Below are positions 53,275-63,843 of a stretch of 64,000 nucleotides of DNA, in pieces; position 1 is the stretch's first letter; every line of letters begins with the position of its first letter. Origin of the DNA: Mesorhizobium sp. LSHC420B00 (GTDB lineage Bacteria; Pseudomonadota; Alphaproteobacteria; Rhizobiales; Rhizobiaceae); contig NZ_AYVY01000002.1 of assembly GCF_000503055.1 (NCBI RefSeq), positions 105,959 through 169,958 of the forward strand, read 5' to 3'. The position numbers and the translations under genes were made by a program. The notes beneath the pieces are model-generated. The model saw only the letters and a program-made list of their open reading frames with translations, made no database searches and had not been told where the DNA came from.

Positions 53275-54681
53275 GTGGAAGACCACGAAGCCGGCGCTGG
53301 TGCGCCGGAAGTGGGCGTGTCCAGGGGTTCGCCGACGCCGTCCGGCCAGGCAAGCCCATCCACCGGACGCTACGGCCGTCAGGTGCAGCCCCGGTCCGGC
53401 AACGGACAGACTGGCGACACGTCCCAGCACCAAAAGGGCCAAGACCAAAAAGGCCCGCATCAGAACGGCAAACCCAAGAAGCGGCGCAAGCGCCGGCGCG
53501 GGCGCAAGGTTTTCGCGCGCGACGAAGCTCGTCCGCTGGCGGCCGGCGCTTCGGTGCCCGCCGCCAACGAGACCCCGGCCGCGCCTCCGCCCCAGCCAGC
53601 GGCTTACGTGCCTCCGCCCTCAGCCCCGGCAACGTCGCCAAGGCCGGGGCAAGGTGCCCGCACGCCGCCACCGCTGCAGGAGTTGCCGGTGTTTGCCGCG
53701 CTCGATCTCGGCACCAACAATTGCCGTCTGCTGGTCGCGGTGCCGACGCGTCATGGCCAGTTCCGCGTCATCGATGCCTTCTCGCGCATCGTCAGGCTGG
53801 GCGAAGGCCTTACCGCCAACGGCCGGCTCGGCGAGGCTGCAATGGACCGCGCGGTCGAGGCGCTGAAGATCTGCGGTGACAAATTGCGCAACCGCAAGGT
53901 CAGGAAGGCCAGGCTGATCGCCACCGAGGCCTGCCGCACCGCCGCCAACGGCGTCGAGTTCCTCGAGCGCGTCGAGCGCGAGGCCGGCCTGAAGCTCGAG
54001 ATCATCGACCGCCAGACCGAGGCGCGGCTGGCGGTGTCGGGCTGCGGCTCGCTGGTCGAGCGCGACACGCAAGGCGTCGTGCTGTTCGATATCGGCGGCG
54101 GCTCGTCCGAAATCGCGCTGATCGACCTCACCGGCCATCGCTCGCCAAGGCTTGCCAACCATATCGTCTCGTGGACCTCGCTGCCGGTCGGTGTCGTCTC
54201 GCTGGCCGAGCGTTTTGGCGGCCGCACGGTAACGCGCGAGATCTTTGGCGCCATGGTCGAGGATGTTGCAATGCGGCTGCGCGCCTTCGACGGGCGCGAC
54301 CGGCTGAGCCACCTCCTGTCCAGCCCGAAATTCCATTTGCTAGGCACCTCGGGCACGGTGACGACGCTGGCCGGCGTCCATCTCGATCTCGAACGCTACG
54401 ATCGCCGCCGCGTCGACGGGCTGTGGATGGATCGCGACAGCGTCGACCGCATGGTCGAAAAGCTGGTCGGCTGGGATTTCCAGCAGCGCGTCGCCAATCC
54501 TTGCATCGGCGCCGACCGCGCCGACCTGGTTCTGGCCGGCTGCGCCATATTGGAGGCGATACGTGCCGTCTGGCCGTCGGAGCGGCTGCGTGTCGCCGAC
54601 CGCGGCCTGCGCGAGGGCATATTGAGCGAATTGATGGCCGATGACGGCGTCTGGCGAAACAGTGGGCGTGGCCGGCAATGA
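53275..54681 (+). CDS. Ppx/GppA family phosphatase with a long basic/proline-rich N-terminus
   Basis: A 468-aa protein. The exopolyphosphatase/guanosine-pentaphosphatase domain starts at about residue 138 ('[19 protein letters not shown]', the first phosphate loop), followed by '[14 protein letters not shown]', '[12 protein letters not shown]' (second loop) and '[18 protein letters not shown]' (ASKHA fold). The first 137 residues are low-complexity: Gly/Gln-rich, then [11 protein letters not shown], then Pro/Ala-rich. The start is a GTG with GGAA upstream. It overlaps rlmE by 4 bp (ATGA). Confidence 0.9.
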   Translation: MEDHEAGAGAPEVGVSRGSPTPSGQASPSTGRYGRQVQPRSGNGQTGDTSQHQKGQDQKGPHQNGKPKKRRKRRRGRKVFARDEARPLAAGASVPAANETPAAPPPQPAAYVPPPSAPATSPRPGQGARTPPPLQELPVFAALDLGTNNCRLLVAVPTRHGQFRVIDAFSRIVRLGEGLTANGRLGEAAMDRAVEALKICGDKLRNRKVRKARLIATEACRTAANGVEFLERVEREAGLKLEIIDRQTEARLAVSGCGSLVERDTQGVVLFDIGGGSSEIALIDLTGHRSPRLANHIVSWTSLPVGVVSLAERFGGRTVTREIFGAMVEDVAMRLRAFDGRDRLSHLLSSPKFHLLGTSGTVTTLAGVHLDLERYDRRRVDGLWMDRDSVDRMVEKLVGWDFQQRVANPCIGADRADLVLAGCAILEAIRAVWPSERLRVADRGLREGILSELMADDGVWRNSGRGRQ

Positions 54682-55388
54682 CGAAGAAACCGGAAAAGCC
54701 GAGTTCGGCCAGCATTCGCGTGCTGAAGACGAAGATCAAGAAGAAAAGCGGCTTGAAGGAATCGTCGCGCCGCTGGTTGCAGCGCCATATCAACGATCCG
54801 TATGTCCAGCGCTCGAAGGCCGACGGCTATCGCTCGCGCGCGGCCTACAAGCTGATCGAGATCGACGACAAGCACCATTTGCTCAAGCCAGGCATGAAGG
54901 TGATCGACCTTGGTGCGGCACCCGGCGGCTGGTGCCAGGTCGCCGCCGCACGTACGAAATCTACCGCGGAACACCCGAACGTCGTCGGCATCGACTATTT
55001 GGAGATGGACGCGGTGCCGGGCGCGCCGGTGCTGCTGATGGATTTCCTCGATCCTCAGGCGCCGCAGAAGCTGGCCGAGGCGCTGGGCGGCCAGCCCGAC
55101 ATCGTGCTCTCCGACATGGCCGCACCCACCACCGGCCACAAGCGGACCGACCACATCCGCACCATGCATCTTTGCGAGGTGGCGGCCGATTTCGCGCTGT
55201 CGGTACTGAAGCCGGGCGGCCACTTCCTCGCCAAGACCTTTCAGGGCGGCGCCGAAAACGAATTGCTGGCGAGGCTGAAGCGGAATTTCCGCTCGGTCCA
55301 TCACGTCAAGCCGCCGGCCTCGCGCGATGAGTCGGTGGAGCTGTATTTGTTGGCGAAGGATTTTAAAGGCGGAAACGGCGCGGCGTGA
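54678..55388 (+). CDS. rlmE: 23S rRNA 2'-O-ribose U2552 methyltransferase
   Basis: A 236-aa RrmJ/FtsJ-type SAM methyltransferase. The catalytic K-D-K-E tetrad is visible: Lys in '[12 protein letters not shown]', Asp in '[25 protein letters not shown]', Lys in 'FLAKTFQGG' and Glu in '[11 protein letters not shown]'. The SAM loop is '[16 protein letters not shown]'. It acts on the assembled 50S subunit. It is coupled to the upstream ppx gene by ATGA overlap. Confidence 0.95.
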   Translation: MTKKPEKPSSASIRVLKTKIKKKSGLKESSRRWLQRHINDPYVQRSKADGYRSRAAYKLIEIDDKHHLLKPGMKVIDLGAAPGGWCQVAAARTKSTAEHPNVVGIDYLEMDAVPGAPVLLMDFLDPQAPQKLAEALGGQPDIVLSDMAAPTTGHKRTDHIRTMHLCEVAADFALSVLKPGGHFLAKTFQGGAENELLARLKRNFRSVHHVKPPASRDESVELYLLAKDFKGGNGAA

Positions 55389-55414
55389 AAATCGCTCTGT
55401 AGCGATCCTTCGCG

Positions 55415-55569
55415 CCCCCCTCTGTCCTGCCGGACATCTCCCCCACGAGGGGGGAGATTGGCAGCTTCGGCGCGCTGTCTAATCCTGCAACGTTGAATAT
55501 TGGCGAAAGCCGATGTCACGTCCGATCTCCCCCCACGTGGGGGAGATGTCCGGCAGGACAGAGGGGGGC
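55415..55569. repeat. composite palindromic repeat, family A (copy 3, inverted)
   Basis: The same two arms and core of about 72 nt as at 13.7 and 30.3 kb, but in the opposite orientation: the core reads GATTGGCAGC...ATTGGCGAAAGC. It lies between rlmE and the convergent exporter gene. Confidence 0.85.
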
Positions 55570-55599
55570 GCCTCCGGCGTCCGTAAGTACGAGCAAAGG

Positions 55600-57021
55600 T
55601 CAACTCCCCGGCGGGCTCACCGGCTCCAGCGTCTTCGGCGGTGTCAGTCGGCCATGTCCCGACACGGCATTGCCGGCGTCCGGCGCCAGCCGCATGAACG
55701 ACAGCGAGGCTGCCGCCGACATCGCCGCTACGATGAAGAAGGCGGTGTGGAAGTCGCTCAGCGTCAGTGGGCCGCCATGGATCTTGGTCGACACTTCCAG
55801 GATGCCGCCGGCCAGCGCCACACCGAGCGCGATTGCCAACTGCTGGAACACCGCGGTGATCGGCGTCGCCTTGCTGGTGTCGGCTGCTGAAATCTCGGCA
55901 TAGGCAAGCGCGTTGATGCCGGTGAAGAACATCGAACGGATGAAGCCCCCGGCGAGCAGCATGGCGAGGATCAGCCCATAGGGTGTGTCGGGTGTGAACA
56001 GGCCGTTGACGGCGATGGACGCGGCCGCGACGAGCGAGCCTGAAATCAGCACACGGCGGAAGCCCGCGACCCTGAAGATCAGGGCAGTGACGAATTTCAT
56101 GCCTATGGCGCCGATTGCCGAGACGAAGGTGATCATGCCGGACTGGAACGGCGTCAGCCCGAAACCGATCTGGAACATCAGCGGCAAAAGAAAAGGTACG
56201 GCACCAATGCCGATGCGGAACAGTCCGCCGCCGAGCACCGATGAGCGGAACACCCGATTGCGAAACAGCTCGAGCGCCAGCAGCGGATTCTTGGCGTGGC
56301 GCGCGTGCAGCAGATAAAGCACCGCCGATGCCAGCCCGACGGCAACGGTGATAAAGCCGGCAGCCGGCGGCAGGGCCGGCAGGCTGACCACCGACAGGCC
56401 GAACACAATGCCCGATGCCGCCAGCCCGCTCAGCACGAAACCAATGAAATCGAGCGGCGGCGTCTGCGCGGCGTCGGTCTTCGGCAGGAAACGCGTGGCC
56501 AGCCAGATCCCGATCAGCCCGATCGGTACATTGATCAGAAAAATCCAGTGCCAGGTGAAATAGGTTGTGATGAAGCCGCCGACCGGTGGACCGACCAGGG
56601 GGCCGACCAGAGCCGGGACGGTCAGCCACGACATGGCGGCGACGAGTTCGCTTTTCGGCGTGGCGCGTACCAGCACCAGGCGTCCGACCGGCGTCATCAT
56701 GGCGCCGCCAATGCCTTGCAGGAAGCGTGAGACCACGAAAGCCGGCAACGAATTGGACATGGCGCAGGCGACCGAACCGATGATGAACACGGCGATCGCG
56801 GCGCGGAAGACATTCTTGGCGCCGAAGCGGTCGGCCATCCAGCCGCTGATCGGAATGAAGATCGCCAGGGATACCAGATAGGCGGTCAGCGCCAGCTTGA
56901 GCGCGATCGGGCTGGTGTGGATGTCGATGGCGATCGCCGGCAACGATGTCGCAATGACGGTCGAATCCATGTTTTCCATGAATAGAGCGACCGCCAGAAT
57001 AAGCGGAATGGTGCGGTTCAC
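55600..57021 (-). CDS. MFS exporter, DHA2 (EmrB/QacA) family
   Basis: About 473 aa with 13-14 hydrophobic helices. The start is a GTG (NRTIPLILAVALFMENMDSTVIATSLPAIA); 'FMENMDSTVIATSLP' is the helix 1 motif of DHA2 drug exporters, and 'GWMADRFGAKNVFRAAI' the MFS loop 2-3 motif. It exports drugs or other hydrophobic compounds by proton antiport; the substrate is unknown. A longer frame to 57189 has no support. It is convergent with rlmE. Confidence 0.88.
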   Translation of the reverse strand: MNRTIPLILAVALFMENMDSTVIATSLPAIAIDIHTSPIALKLALTAYLVSLAIFIPISGWMADRFGAKNVFRAAIAVFIIGSVACAMSNSLPAFVVSRFLQGIGGAMMTPVGRLVLVRATPKSELVAAMSWLTVPALVGPLVGPPVGGFITTYFTWHWIFLINVPIGLIGIWLATRFLPKTDAAQTPPLDFIGFVLSGLAASGIVFGLSVVSLPALPPAAGFITVAVGLASAVLYLLHARHAKNPLLALELFRNRVFRSSVLGGGLFRIGIGAVPFLLPLMFQIGFGLTPFQSGMITFVSAIGAIGMKFVTALIFRVAGFRRVLISGSLVAAASIAVNGLFTPDTPYGLILAMLLAGGFIRSMFFTGINALAYAEISAADTSKATPITAVFQQLAIALGVALAGGILEVSTKIHGGPLTLSDFHTAFFIVAAMSAAASLSFMRLAPDAGNAVSGHGRLTPPKTLEPVSPPGS

Positions 57022-57317
57022 GATGGATCCGGCCTTGAAATGTGCGTCGCTATTGCTTGCCGGCCTTGGGGCCAAACCGACACGTAGGGCGGTTATCACG
57101 CCTTGGCCCGGATGTCGCATTAATTTGCTGTCACGTTTGTGCGACCGCAAGTCGTGCGCAGCACCTGGGGCAAAATGCATCGTCGCCACTATACAACCAT
57201 CGGCTTTTCAACGGCGACGGGACGTGTTACGAGCCAGCGCCAATCCTGAAAGGGAAGAAGACGAGTCGGCGCTGTCCATCCAGGGCGAGCGCCTTTCCTG
57301 CATTCCGAGGGCTGGCC

Positions 57318-58820
57318 ATGGCAAAAATCATCGAGACGTCCACCGGCGCATTGGCGCTGACCTTTGACGACGTGCTGCTGCAGCCGGGTCATTCCGAGGT
57401 CATGCCTGGCGAGACCGACATCCGCACCCGCATCGCCAGCGACATCGACCTCAACGTGCCGATCCTGTCGGCCGCCATGGACACGGTCACCGAGGCGCGG
57501 CTTGCCATCGCCATGGCCCAGGCCGGCGGCATCGGCGTCATCCACCGCAATTTCTCGCCGGCCGAACAGGCCGAGCAGGTGCGGCAGGTGAAGAAATTCG
57601 AATCCGGCATGGTGGTCAACCCCGTCACCATCGGTCCCGAGGCGACGCTCGCCGATGCGCTGGGTCTGATGCGCACCTACAGCATTTCGGGCATTCCGGT
57701 GGTCGAGAACGGCGGCACCGGCGGCCACACGGTCGGCCGGCTGGTCGGCATCCTGACCAACCGCGACGTCCGCTTCGCCTCGGACCCGGCGCAGAAGGTC
57801 TATGAGCTGATGACCCGCGAGAACCTGATCACCGTCAAGGAGAACGTCGATCAGGACGAGGCCAAGCGGCTGCTCCATCAGCACCGCATCGAGAAGCTGG
57901 TTGTGGTCGATCGGGACGGCAATTGCGTCGGGCTGATCACGGTCAAGGACATCGAGAAGTCGCAGCTCAACCCGCACGCCACCAAGGATGCGCAGGGACG
58001 CTTGCGCGCCGCCGCCGCCACCAGCGTCGGCGATGATGGTTTCGAGCGGGCCGAGCGCCTCATCGACGCCGGCGTCGACCTTCTGGTGATCGACACCGCG
58101 CACGGTCATTCGCAGCGCGTCCTGGATGCGGTGACGCGGGCCAAGAAGCTTTCCAACTCGGTTCGCATCCTGGCCGGCAACGTCGCCACAGCGGAAGGCA
58201 CGCTGGCGCTGATCGATGCTGGCGCCGACGCGGTCAAGGTCGGCATCGGGCCGGGCTCCATCTGCACCACCCGCATCGTCGCCGGCGTCGGCGTGCCGCA
58301 GCTCTCGGCAATCATGTCGGCGGTCGAGACGGCGCAAAAATCGGGTGTCTCGGTCATTGCAGATGGCGGCATCAAATATTCGGGCGATCTGGCCAAGGCG
58401 CTGGCCGCCGGCGCCAGCGCGGCGATGATCGGTTCGTTGCTGGCCGGCACCGACGAGAGCCCGGGCGAGGTCTATCTGCACCAGGGCCGCTCCTTCAAAG
58501 CCTATCGCGGCATGGGCTCGGTCGGCGCGATGGCGCGCGGCTCCGCCGATCGCTACTTCCAGGCCGAGGTGCGCGACACGCTGAAACTGGTCCCGGAAGG
58601 CATCGAAGGGCAGGTGCCGTACAAAGGACCTGTGTCTGGCGTGCTGCACCAGCTTGCGGGCGGCCTGAAAGCCGCTATGGGTTATGTCGGTGGCCGCGAC
58701 CTTGCCGATTTCCGCGAGCGCGCCACTTTTGTGCGGATATCCAATGCCGGACTTCGTGAAAGCCACGCCCATGACGTCACGATTACCCGCGAAAGCCCGA
58801 ATTATCCTGGCGGAGCCTGA
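57318..58820 (+). CDS. guaB: inosine-5'-monophosphate dehydrogenase
   Basis: A 500-aa enzyme oxidising IMP to XMP, the committed step to GMP. The catalytic loop is '[21 protein letters not shown]' (Cys nucleophile). Two CBS domains sit at about 95-215 ('[17 protein letters not shown]', '[25 protein letters not shown]'). The flap '[14 protein letters not shown]' is present. The start [26 protein letters not shown] matches the family. The following small membrane gene begins 32 bp after the stop. Confidence 0.97.
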   Translation: MAKIIETSTGALALTFDDVLLQPGHSEVMPGETDIRTRIASDIDLNVPILSAAMDTVTEARLAIAMAQAGGIGVIHRNFSPAEQAEQVRQVKKFESGMVVNPVTIGPEATLADALGLMRTYSISGIPVVENGGTGGHTVGRLVGILTNRDVRFASDPAQKVYELMTRENLITVKENVDQDEAKRLLHQHRIEKLVVVDRDGNCVGLITVKDIEKSQLNPHATKDAQGRLRAAAATSVGDDGFERAERLIDAGVDLLVIDTAHGHSQRVLDAVTRAKKLSNSVRILAGNVATAEGTLALIDAGADAVKVGIGPGSICTTRIVAGVGVPQLSAIMSAVETAQKSGVSVIADGGIKYSGDLAKALAAGASAAMIGSLLAGTDESPGEVYLHQGRSFKAYRGMGSVGAMARGSADRYFQAEVRDTLKLVPEGIEGQVPYKGPVSGVLHQLAGGLKAAMGYVGGRDLADFRERATFVRISNAGLRESHAHDVTITRESPNYPGGA

Positions 58821-58851
58821 TCGCCATGCGCATTGGCGCAATCTGGCGGCG

Positions 58852-59391
58852 ATGATCCTGCGGCTGTCGCGCCACGCCGCCGCACTCTGTTTCGCCACCG
58901 TGGCGATTTTCATCATCATGACGGCGATGGAGTTCCTCTATTTTCGCCAATTGAGCGGCGGTCTGCCCTCGCTCGACATGCGCTATGCCGGTTTCACTCC
59001 GGATGAGGGCATGGCCTGGCTGACGGCGCTCGGCCGGCGTGGCAGCGAGATCATTCTCGTCTGGCATTACCTGACCTTCGACCTGCTGTTTCCGGCGCTG
59101 CTGTCGCTGACGATGGTCAGCCTGATCCTGGCAACGGGCCGGCGGCTGAAGAATTTCCATTCGCTGCCTGCGCAAACCCAGTCGATATTCGCAGCTGTGC
59201 TGGTGCTGCCCTACACGCTCGCCGACTATGCCCAGAACATCGCCGTGGCTCGTCTTTTGTCCGATTTCCTGTCTGCCAATCCGGATTCGCTATCCTTTGC
59301 CTCGGCGCTGATCGTCACCAAATTCGCGCTTCTGGCGGTGCCGGTGACCGTCATTGCGGCTTTCACTCTGATGGCTCAGAAACGGCCTTGA
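58852..59391 (+). CDS. membrane protein of unknown function downstream of guaB
   Basis: About 179 aa with four likely membrane helices (residues ~8-28 'AAALCFATVAIFIIMTAMEFLYF', ~75-95, ~110-130, ~150-172) and no family I recognise. The start is the ATG at 58852; a longer upstream frame overlaps guaB and is unlikely. It is probably co-transcribed with guaB and the MAPEG gene that follows 7 bp later. Confidence 0.7.
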   Translation: MILRLSRHAAALCFATVAIFIIMTAMEFLYFRQLSGGLPSLDMRYAGFTPDEGMAWLTALGRRGSEIILVWHYLTFDLLFPALLSLTMVSLILATGRRLKNFHSLPAQTQSIFAAVLVLPYTLADYAQNIAVARLLSDFLSANPDSLSFASALIVTKFALLAVPVTVIAAFTLMAQKRP

Positions 59392-59398
59392 AGGCTGG

Positions 59399-59839
59399 GT
59401 GACAACGACAGAGGGCGTCTTGAACCAGACCGCGATCTTCTGGCCGATGCTGGCGCAGGTGCTGCTGGTCTATATCGTCTATGTCGTAATGGGCCGGCGC
59501 CGCTATGGTGCGGTCAGGTCGGGCGAAGCCAAGACCGGCCAGTTCAAGACGCGCTCGACGGAGCCTGGTTCCAGCATCACCGTCGCCAACAATCTGAGCA
59601 ACCAGTTCGAACTGCCGGTGCTTTTCTACGTCTTATGCCTGACGCTGCACGTGACCAATGGCGTCAATTATCTGACCTTGGCGCTGATGTGGATCTTTGT
59701 CGTCTCCCGCTATCTTCACGCATCGGTCCACTTGACCAGCAATCGGCTAATCCTGCGCAGCAGGGCATTCTACGTGGGCGCGGTAGTTCTCGCACTTGGC
59801 TGGATATGGCTGGCGCTGCATCTGCTCGGCTTGGTCTGA
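59399..59839 (+). CDS. MAPEG family membrane protein
   Basis: About 146 aa (or slightly shorter if the TTG at 59420 is used) with four helices. The MAPEG signature is in 'NNLSNQFELPVLFYVLCLTLHV...ALMWIFVVSRYLHASVHLTSNRLILRSRAFYVGAVVLALGWIWL'. MAPEG proteins include glutathione-dependent peroxidases and transferases of membrane eicosanoid type; bacterial members are mostly uncharacterised. The start is not certain because only GTG and TTG codons are available. Confidence 0.8.
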   Translation: MTTTEGVLNQTAIFWPMLAQVLLVYIVYVVMGRRRYGAVRSGEAKTGQFKTRSTEPGSSITVANNLSNQFELPVLFYVLCLTLHVTNGVNYLTLALMWIFVVSRYLHASVHLTSNRLILRSRAFYVGAVVLALGWIWLALHLLGLV

Positions 59840-59850
59840 GCAAGCTCAAG

Positions 59851-61002
59851 CTACAAATCGAACACCGCGATCTTGCGCTTGTCGAACCTGATCGCGAGTT
59901 CACCGCGCACCAGCCTGAGCGCGGCCTCGCCAAAGACGGCGCGCCGCCAGCCTTGCAATGCCGGCACATCGGCGTCCTCGCCCTCTGCAGCGATGCGATC
60001 GATGTCGTCACTGGAGGCGAGTACCTTCGATGCGACACCTTCCTTTTCGGCAACGATCCGCAGCAGCACCTTCAGCAACTCCGCCGCGGCGCTCGACCCC
60101 TCCGGCGGCTGGAAGCTCTTCGGCAGCTTCGGCATCTCTTCCCTGGGCAGCGCCAGGGCAGCGTTGACTGCGCCAAGCAGTGCCGTCGCCGTCGACGAGC
60201 GCTCCCAGCCCTTCGGCGTGGTACGCAGCTTGCTCAGCGCCGCCGTATCGCGCGGCGCCTGCTGCGCTACTTCGTAGATCGCATCGTCCTTGAGCACCCG
60301 GCCGCGGGGCACGTCGCGCTCGCGCGCTTCGCGTTCGCGCCAGGCGGCCACCGCCTGCACGATCGCCAGTTCCTGTGGCTTGCGCAGCCGCATCTTGAGC
60401 CGCTTCCAGGCATCCTCGGGATGCGGATCGTAGGTCTCGCGCGAGGTCAGCACGTCCATCTCCTCGTTCAGCCAGTGGGCGCGGTTTTCCCGCACCAACT
60501 CGGCGCTGAGGTGCTTGTAGACTTCGATCAGATGGGTGACGTCGGCGAGCGCGTAGTCGAGCTGCTTTTCGGACAGCGGACGATGGCGCCAGTCGGTGAA
60601 ACGCGACGACTTGTCGAGCCGCGCGCCGGTGATGCGCTGCACCAGCTGGTCGTAGGAGACGCTGTCGCCGAAGCCGCAGACCATCGCCGCGACCTGGGTG
60701 TCGAACACCGGATGCGGCACCAGATCGCCGAGATGCACAATGATTTCGATGTCCTGTCGCGCCGCATGGAAGACTTTGACGATCGCCTCGTTGGCCATCA
60801 GCCTGAAGAACGGTTTCAGGTCGATGTCGGGCGACAGCGGATCGATCAGCGCCGTCACCCCGGGCGCTGCCATCTGGATCAGGCACAGGATCGGCCAGAA
60901 GGTCGTTTCGCGAATGAATTCAGTATCGACGGTGACGAATTCCGCCTTTTCGAAAGCGGCAATAACGGTCTCGAGTTCGTTCTGGGTGGTGATGACGTGC
61001 AT
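59851..61002 (-). CDS. rnd: ribonuclease D
   Basis: A 383-aa 3'-5' exoribonuclease for tRNA and other structured RNA ends. DEDD motifs: 'FVTVDTEFIRETTFWP' (DxE), 'VFHAARQDIEIIVH' (Asp), 'LDYALADVTHLIEVYKHL' (Asp with Tyr four residues before). An HRDC domain follows at about 205-285 ('WKRLKMRLRKPQELAIVQAVAAWREREARERDVPRGRVLKDDAIYEVAQQAP'). The start MHVITTQNELE is preferred over a longer frame to 61038. It is convergent with the MAPEG gene. Confidence 0.93.
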   Translation of the reverse strand: MHVITTQNELETVIAAFEKAEFVTVDTEFIRETTFWPILCLIQMAAPGVTALIDPLSPDIDLKPFFRLMANEAIVKVFHAARQDIEIIVHLGDLVPHPVFDTQVAAMVCGFGDSVSYDQLVQRITGARLDKSSRFTDWRHRPLSEKQLDYALADVTHLIEVYKHLSAELVRENRAHWLNEEMDVLTSRETYDPHPEDAWKRLKMRLRKPQELAIVQAVAAWREREARERDVPRGRVLKDDAIYEVAQQAPRDTAALSKLRTTPKGWERSSTATALLGAVNAALALPREEMPKLPKSFQPPEGSSAAAELLKVLLRIVAEKEGVASKVLASSDDIDRIAAEGEDADVPALQGWRRAVFGEAALRLVRGELAIRFDKRKIAVFDL

Positions 61003-61059
61003 CAAATCGCTTTTGGCAAGGGATAGGGTCTCTTTCAATTTCAGCCGCGCGCGCTTTCG

Positions 61060-62322
61060 TCAAGCGCAAGCACCTTTATCGGGCTTTGCGGGTTCATCGG
61101 GATCGGCATTCCGCTTCGCCAACCGGGCAAAAACCGTCGATGTGCGCAACAGCGCCGTAAAACGGCTGCGATGGCTCGCCGGCACAGCAGAGCGCGCCCG
61201 CATCCGGAAAAGGATGACCGCCACGAAGATCGCATAGACGGTGGCGCTGAACACGAACAGCGCGCTCGGCCCGAAATATTGCATCACCGTCGAGGCTGCG
61301 AAGGGGCCGCCAATGGCGCCGAAGGAATAAAACAGCATCAAGGCTGCGTTGATTAGCACAAACTCGCCCTTGTCGGCGCGGTCGTTGGAATGCGCCGCCG
61401 ACAACGAATAGAGCGGCATGGCAAAGCAGCCGAAGATAAAGACGAGCAGGAAGTTGAGGAACGGGCTGCCGCCTGCCACGAACGCCAGCGCCAGTGCCGC
61501 CACCATCGCACAGCACGTCGTCATCAGCAGCACCGAGCGCCGGTCCCAGCGGTCGGAGAGATAGCCAAGCGGATATTGGATGATGGCGCCGCCGAAAATG
61601 CCGACGCTGACGAAGGTGACGACGTCGGCGACCGACATGCCGATCTGCTCGGCATAGACCGGCGACAGGGTGCGGAAGGCGCTGTTGGTCACGCCGACGG
61701 CGATGCAGCCGAAGCAGCCAAGCGGCGAGATGCGCCAGACGCGTGCCAAATCGAGTTTGACGTCTTCCGGCGGCGTCGGGTTGGAGCGGTCGCCGAGCGA
61801 AACCGGCACCAGCGACACGGTGATCATCATCGACATAATGGCGAAGATGGCAAAGCCGCCGGCGCCGAAGATCGGGATCAGGAATTGGGCGCCCGTCACC
61901 GAACCGATGTCGACCATGCGGTAAATGGCAAGCACCCGCGCCCGGTCGGTGTTGGTGACGCCGGAATTCAGCCAGGCTTCCATGATGGTGAACAGGCCGG
62001 CAAAGCAGAACCCGCCGGCAAAGCGCACGGCGCACCACATCACCGGATCGATGACCAGCACCAGCAGCAGCGTTCCCGCCGAGGCGATCGCCGCCAGCGC
62101 GGAAAAGGCGCGCACATGGCCGACGGACTTCATGATGCGGGTGACGGCAAGGCAGCCGAGCAAAAAGCCGGCGAAATAGAACGTGCCCATCAGGCCGATA
62201 GAGGAAGCGGGAAAACCCTCCTGCGCACCACGCAGCGCAATCAAAGTGCTCTGCAGGCCGTTGCCGCCGAGCAGGATGCCGGCGGCGATCAGGAGCGGAA
62301 TCAGCGGGCGGATGGAGGACAT
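61060..62322 (-). CDS. MFS transporter (YcaD-like)
   Basis: A 420-aa protein starting MSSIRPLIPLLIAAGILLGGNGLQSTLIALRGAQEGFPASSIGLMGTFYFAGFLLGC, with 12 helices. 'IQYPLGYLSDRWDRRSVLLM' is the central MFS motif. The pattern is that of the YcaD/'sugar efflux-like' group. The substrate is unknown. No clear ribosome binding site precedes the ATG. It sits 57 bp upstream of rnd, in the same direction. Confidence 0.85.
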   Translation of the reverse strand: MSSIRPLIPLLIAAGILLGGNGLQSTLIALRGAQEGFPASSIGLMGTFYFAGFLLGCLAVTRIMKSVGHVRAFSALAAIASAGTLLLVLVIDPVMWCAVRFAGGFCFAGLFTIMEAWLNSGVTNTDRARVLAIYRMVDIGSVTGAQFLIPIFGAGGFAIFAIMSMMITVSLVPVSLGDRSNPTPPEDVKLDLARVWRISPLGCFGCIAVGVTNSAFRTLSPVYAEQIGMSVADVVTFVSVGIFGGAIIQYPLGYLSDRWDRRSVLLMTTCCAMVAALALAFVAGGSPFLNFLLVFIFGCFAMPLYSLSAAHSNDRADKGEFVLINAALMLFYSFGAIGGPFAASTVMQYFGPSALFVFSATVYAIFVAVILFRMRARSAVPASHRSRFTALLRTSTVFARLAKRNADPDEPAKPDKGACA

Positions 62323-62574
62323 GAAGGAAAGCCTGTCGTTGATCCTTCTTGAACCATCGCCTTCGCCAATGCCAGCGGCAATTCCCGGAGGCGTTGGGGC
62401 CAGGCAGGGCCATAGGCTGCCTTGGGAACTTGCGCTACCGCGTCGCGCCGGATGCTCCGTCTTGGGAACCCAAGGCGTATCTTTGTAGTTCAGTGCTGGT
62501 GGTGCTGAGGACGGTGTCGGGCATCGACGTCCGTTTCTGCTGCTGCCTGAAGCTCCAAAGGGAGATCCGTCATC

Positions 62575-63843
62575 ATGAAGTTTCATCCCGCATTTGCTGG
62601 ATTTGCCGTGGCCGCAGTTCTGGCGGCCGGGCCGGCGCGGGCTGTCGACCTCGCCATGGTGTCGGGCGATACCGGCAACGGCCAGAGAATCCTTCGCGAG
62701 ATACTCGATCAATACGAGAAGAAGACCGGCAACAAGGTTAGCGTGGTTCCGGTGCCGCCCTCGGGGACCGATCAGTTTAGTCAATACAGGCTCTGGCTTG
62801 CGGCTGGAAACAGCGACGTCGACGTCTATCAGACGGACGTCATCTGGGCTCCCCAGCTTGCAAAGCAGCTCGTCGACCTGACCGCGGCGACCAAGGATGT
62901 CGTCGGCGCTCATTTCCCATCGATCATCAAATCGCAGACCGTCGACGGCAAGCTCGTCGCCTTGCCGATATTCACCGACGCTCCGGCGCTCTATTACCGC
63001 AAGGATCTCCTCGACAAATACGGCGCCAAGGTCCCGACCAGCTGGGCCGAGCTTGCCGATACTGCCAAGCTTGTCATGGACAAGGAACGCGAGGGCGGCA
63101 ACAAGGACATGTGGGGCTTCGTTTTCCAGGGCAACGCCTATGAGGGACTGACCTGCGATGCACTCGAATGGGTGAAGTCGAACGGCGGTGGTCAGATCAT
63201 CGAGCCGGACGGCACGATCTCCATCAATAACCCGCAAGCAGCCGCGGCGCTGGAAATGGCGAGGAGCTGGGTGGGAACCATCTCGCCTCCCGGCATTCTG
63301 GCCTATCAGGAAGAAGAGTCGCGCGGTGTCTGGCAGACCGGCAACGCCGTCTTCATGCGCAACTGGCCCTACGCCTATGCGCTTGGCAACAGCGAAAGCT
63401 CCCCCATCAAGGGCAAGTTCGAGGTGACGACGCTGCCGTCCGGGTCGGGTGAGGGCGCCCGCCCGGCAGCAACGCTTGGCGGCTGGAATCTTGCGGTTTC
63501 CAAATATTCGAAGAACCCGGCCGCAGCCGTCGAGCTGGTCAAATGGATCGCTTCGCCTCAGATGCAGAAGTACCGCGCCTTGAAGGGGGCATATCTGCCG
63601 ACCATTCAGGCGCTCTATGACGATGCCGACATCGCCAGCGCCCAGCCGGTTATCCCGCGCTGGAAGGAAGTCGTCCTCAACGCGGTGCCGCGTCCCTCGG
63701 CCCAGGCCAAGACCAGGTACAATGAGGCATCGAGCGAGTTCTGGACCGCCGTCCACAACACCATGTCCGGCGAGGGCACGGCAGCCGACAACCTCGCCGA
63801 TCTGGAGTTCTCCTTGACCAGGCTCAAGGGCACCGCCTGGTGA
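62575..63843 (+). CDS. sugar ABC transporter substrate-binding protein
   Basis: A 422-aa family 1 carbohydrate-binding protein. Signal peptide 1-23 ([23 protein letters not shown]). The mature part starts [36 protein letters not shown]; '[32 protein letters not shown]' is a family hallmark. GGGAG lies before the ATG. It resembles trehalose/maltose-type binding proteins of rhizobia, but the sugar cannot be fixed from sequence. The permease gene starts 4 bp before its end (GTGA overlap). Confidence 0.9.
   Translation: MKFHPAFAGFAVAAVLAAGPARAVDLAMVSGDTGNGQRILREILDQYEKKTGNKVSVVPVPPSGTDQFSQYRLWLAAGNSDVDVYQTDVIWAPQLAKQLVDLTAATKDVVGAHFPSIIKSQTVDGKLVALPIFTDAPALYYRKDLLDKYGAKVPTSWAELADTAKLVMDKEREGGNKDMWGFVFQGNAYEGLTCDALEWVKSNGGGQIIEPDGTISINNPQAAAALEMARSWVGTISPPGILAYQEEESRGVWQTGNAVFMRNWPYAYALGNSESSPIKGKFEVTTLPSGSGEGARPAATLGGWNLAVSKYSKNPAAAVELVKWIASPQMQKYRALKGAYLPTIQALYDDADIASAQPVIPRWKEVVLNAVPRPSAQAKTRYNEASSEFWTAVHNTMSGEGTAADNLADLEFSLTRLKGTAW

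Noticed and set aside
57189-58919. 576-residue open frame opposite guaB
   Set aside because: An antisense shadow of a certain, highly conserved gene; no recognisable protein features.
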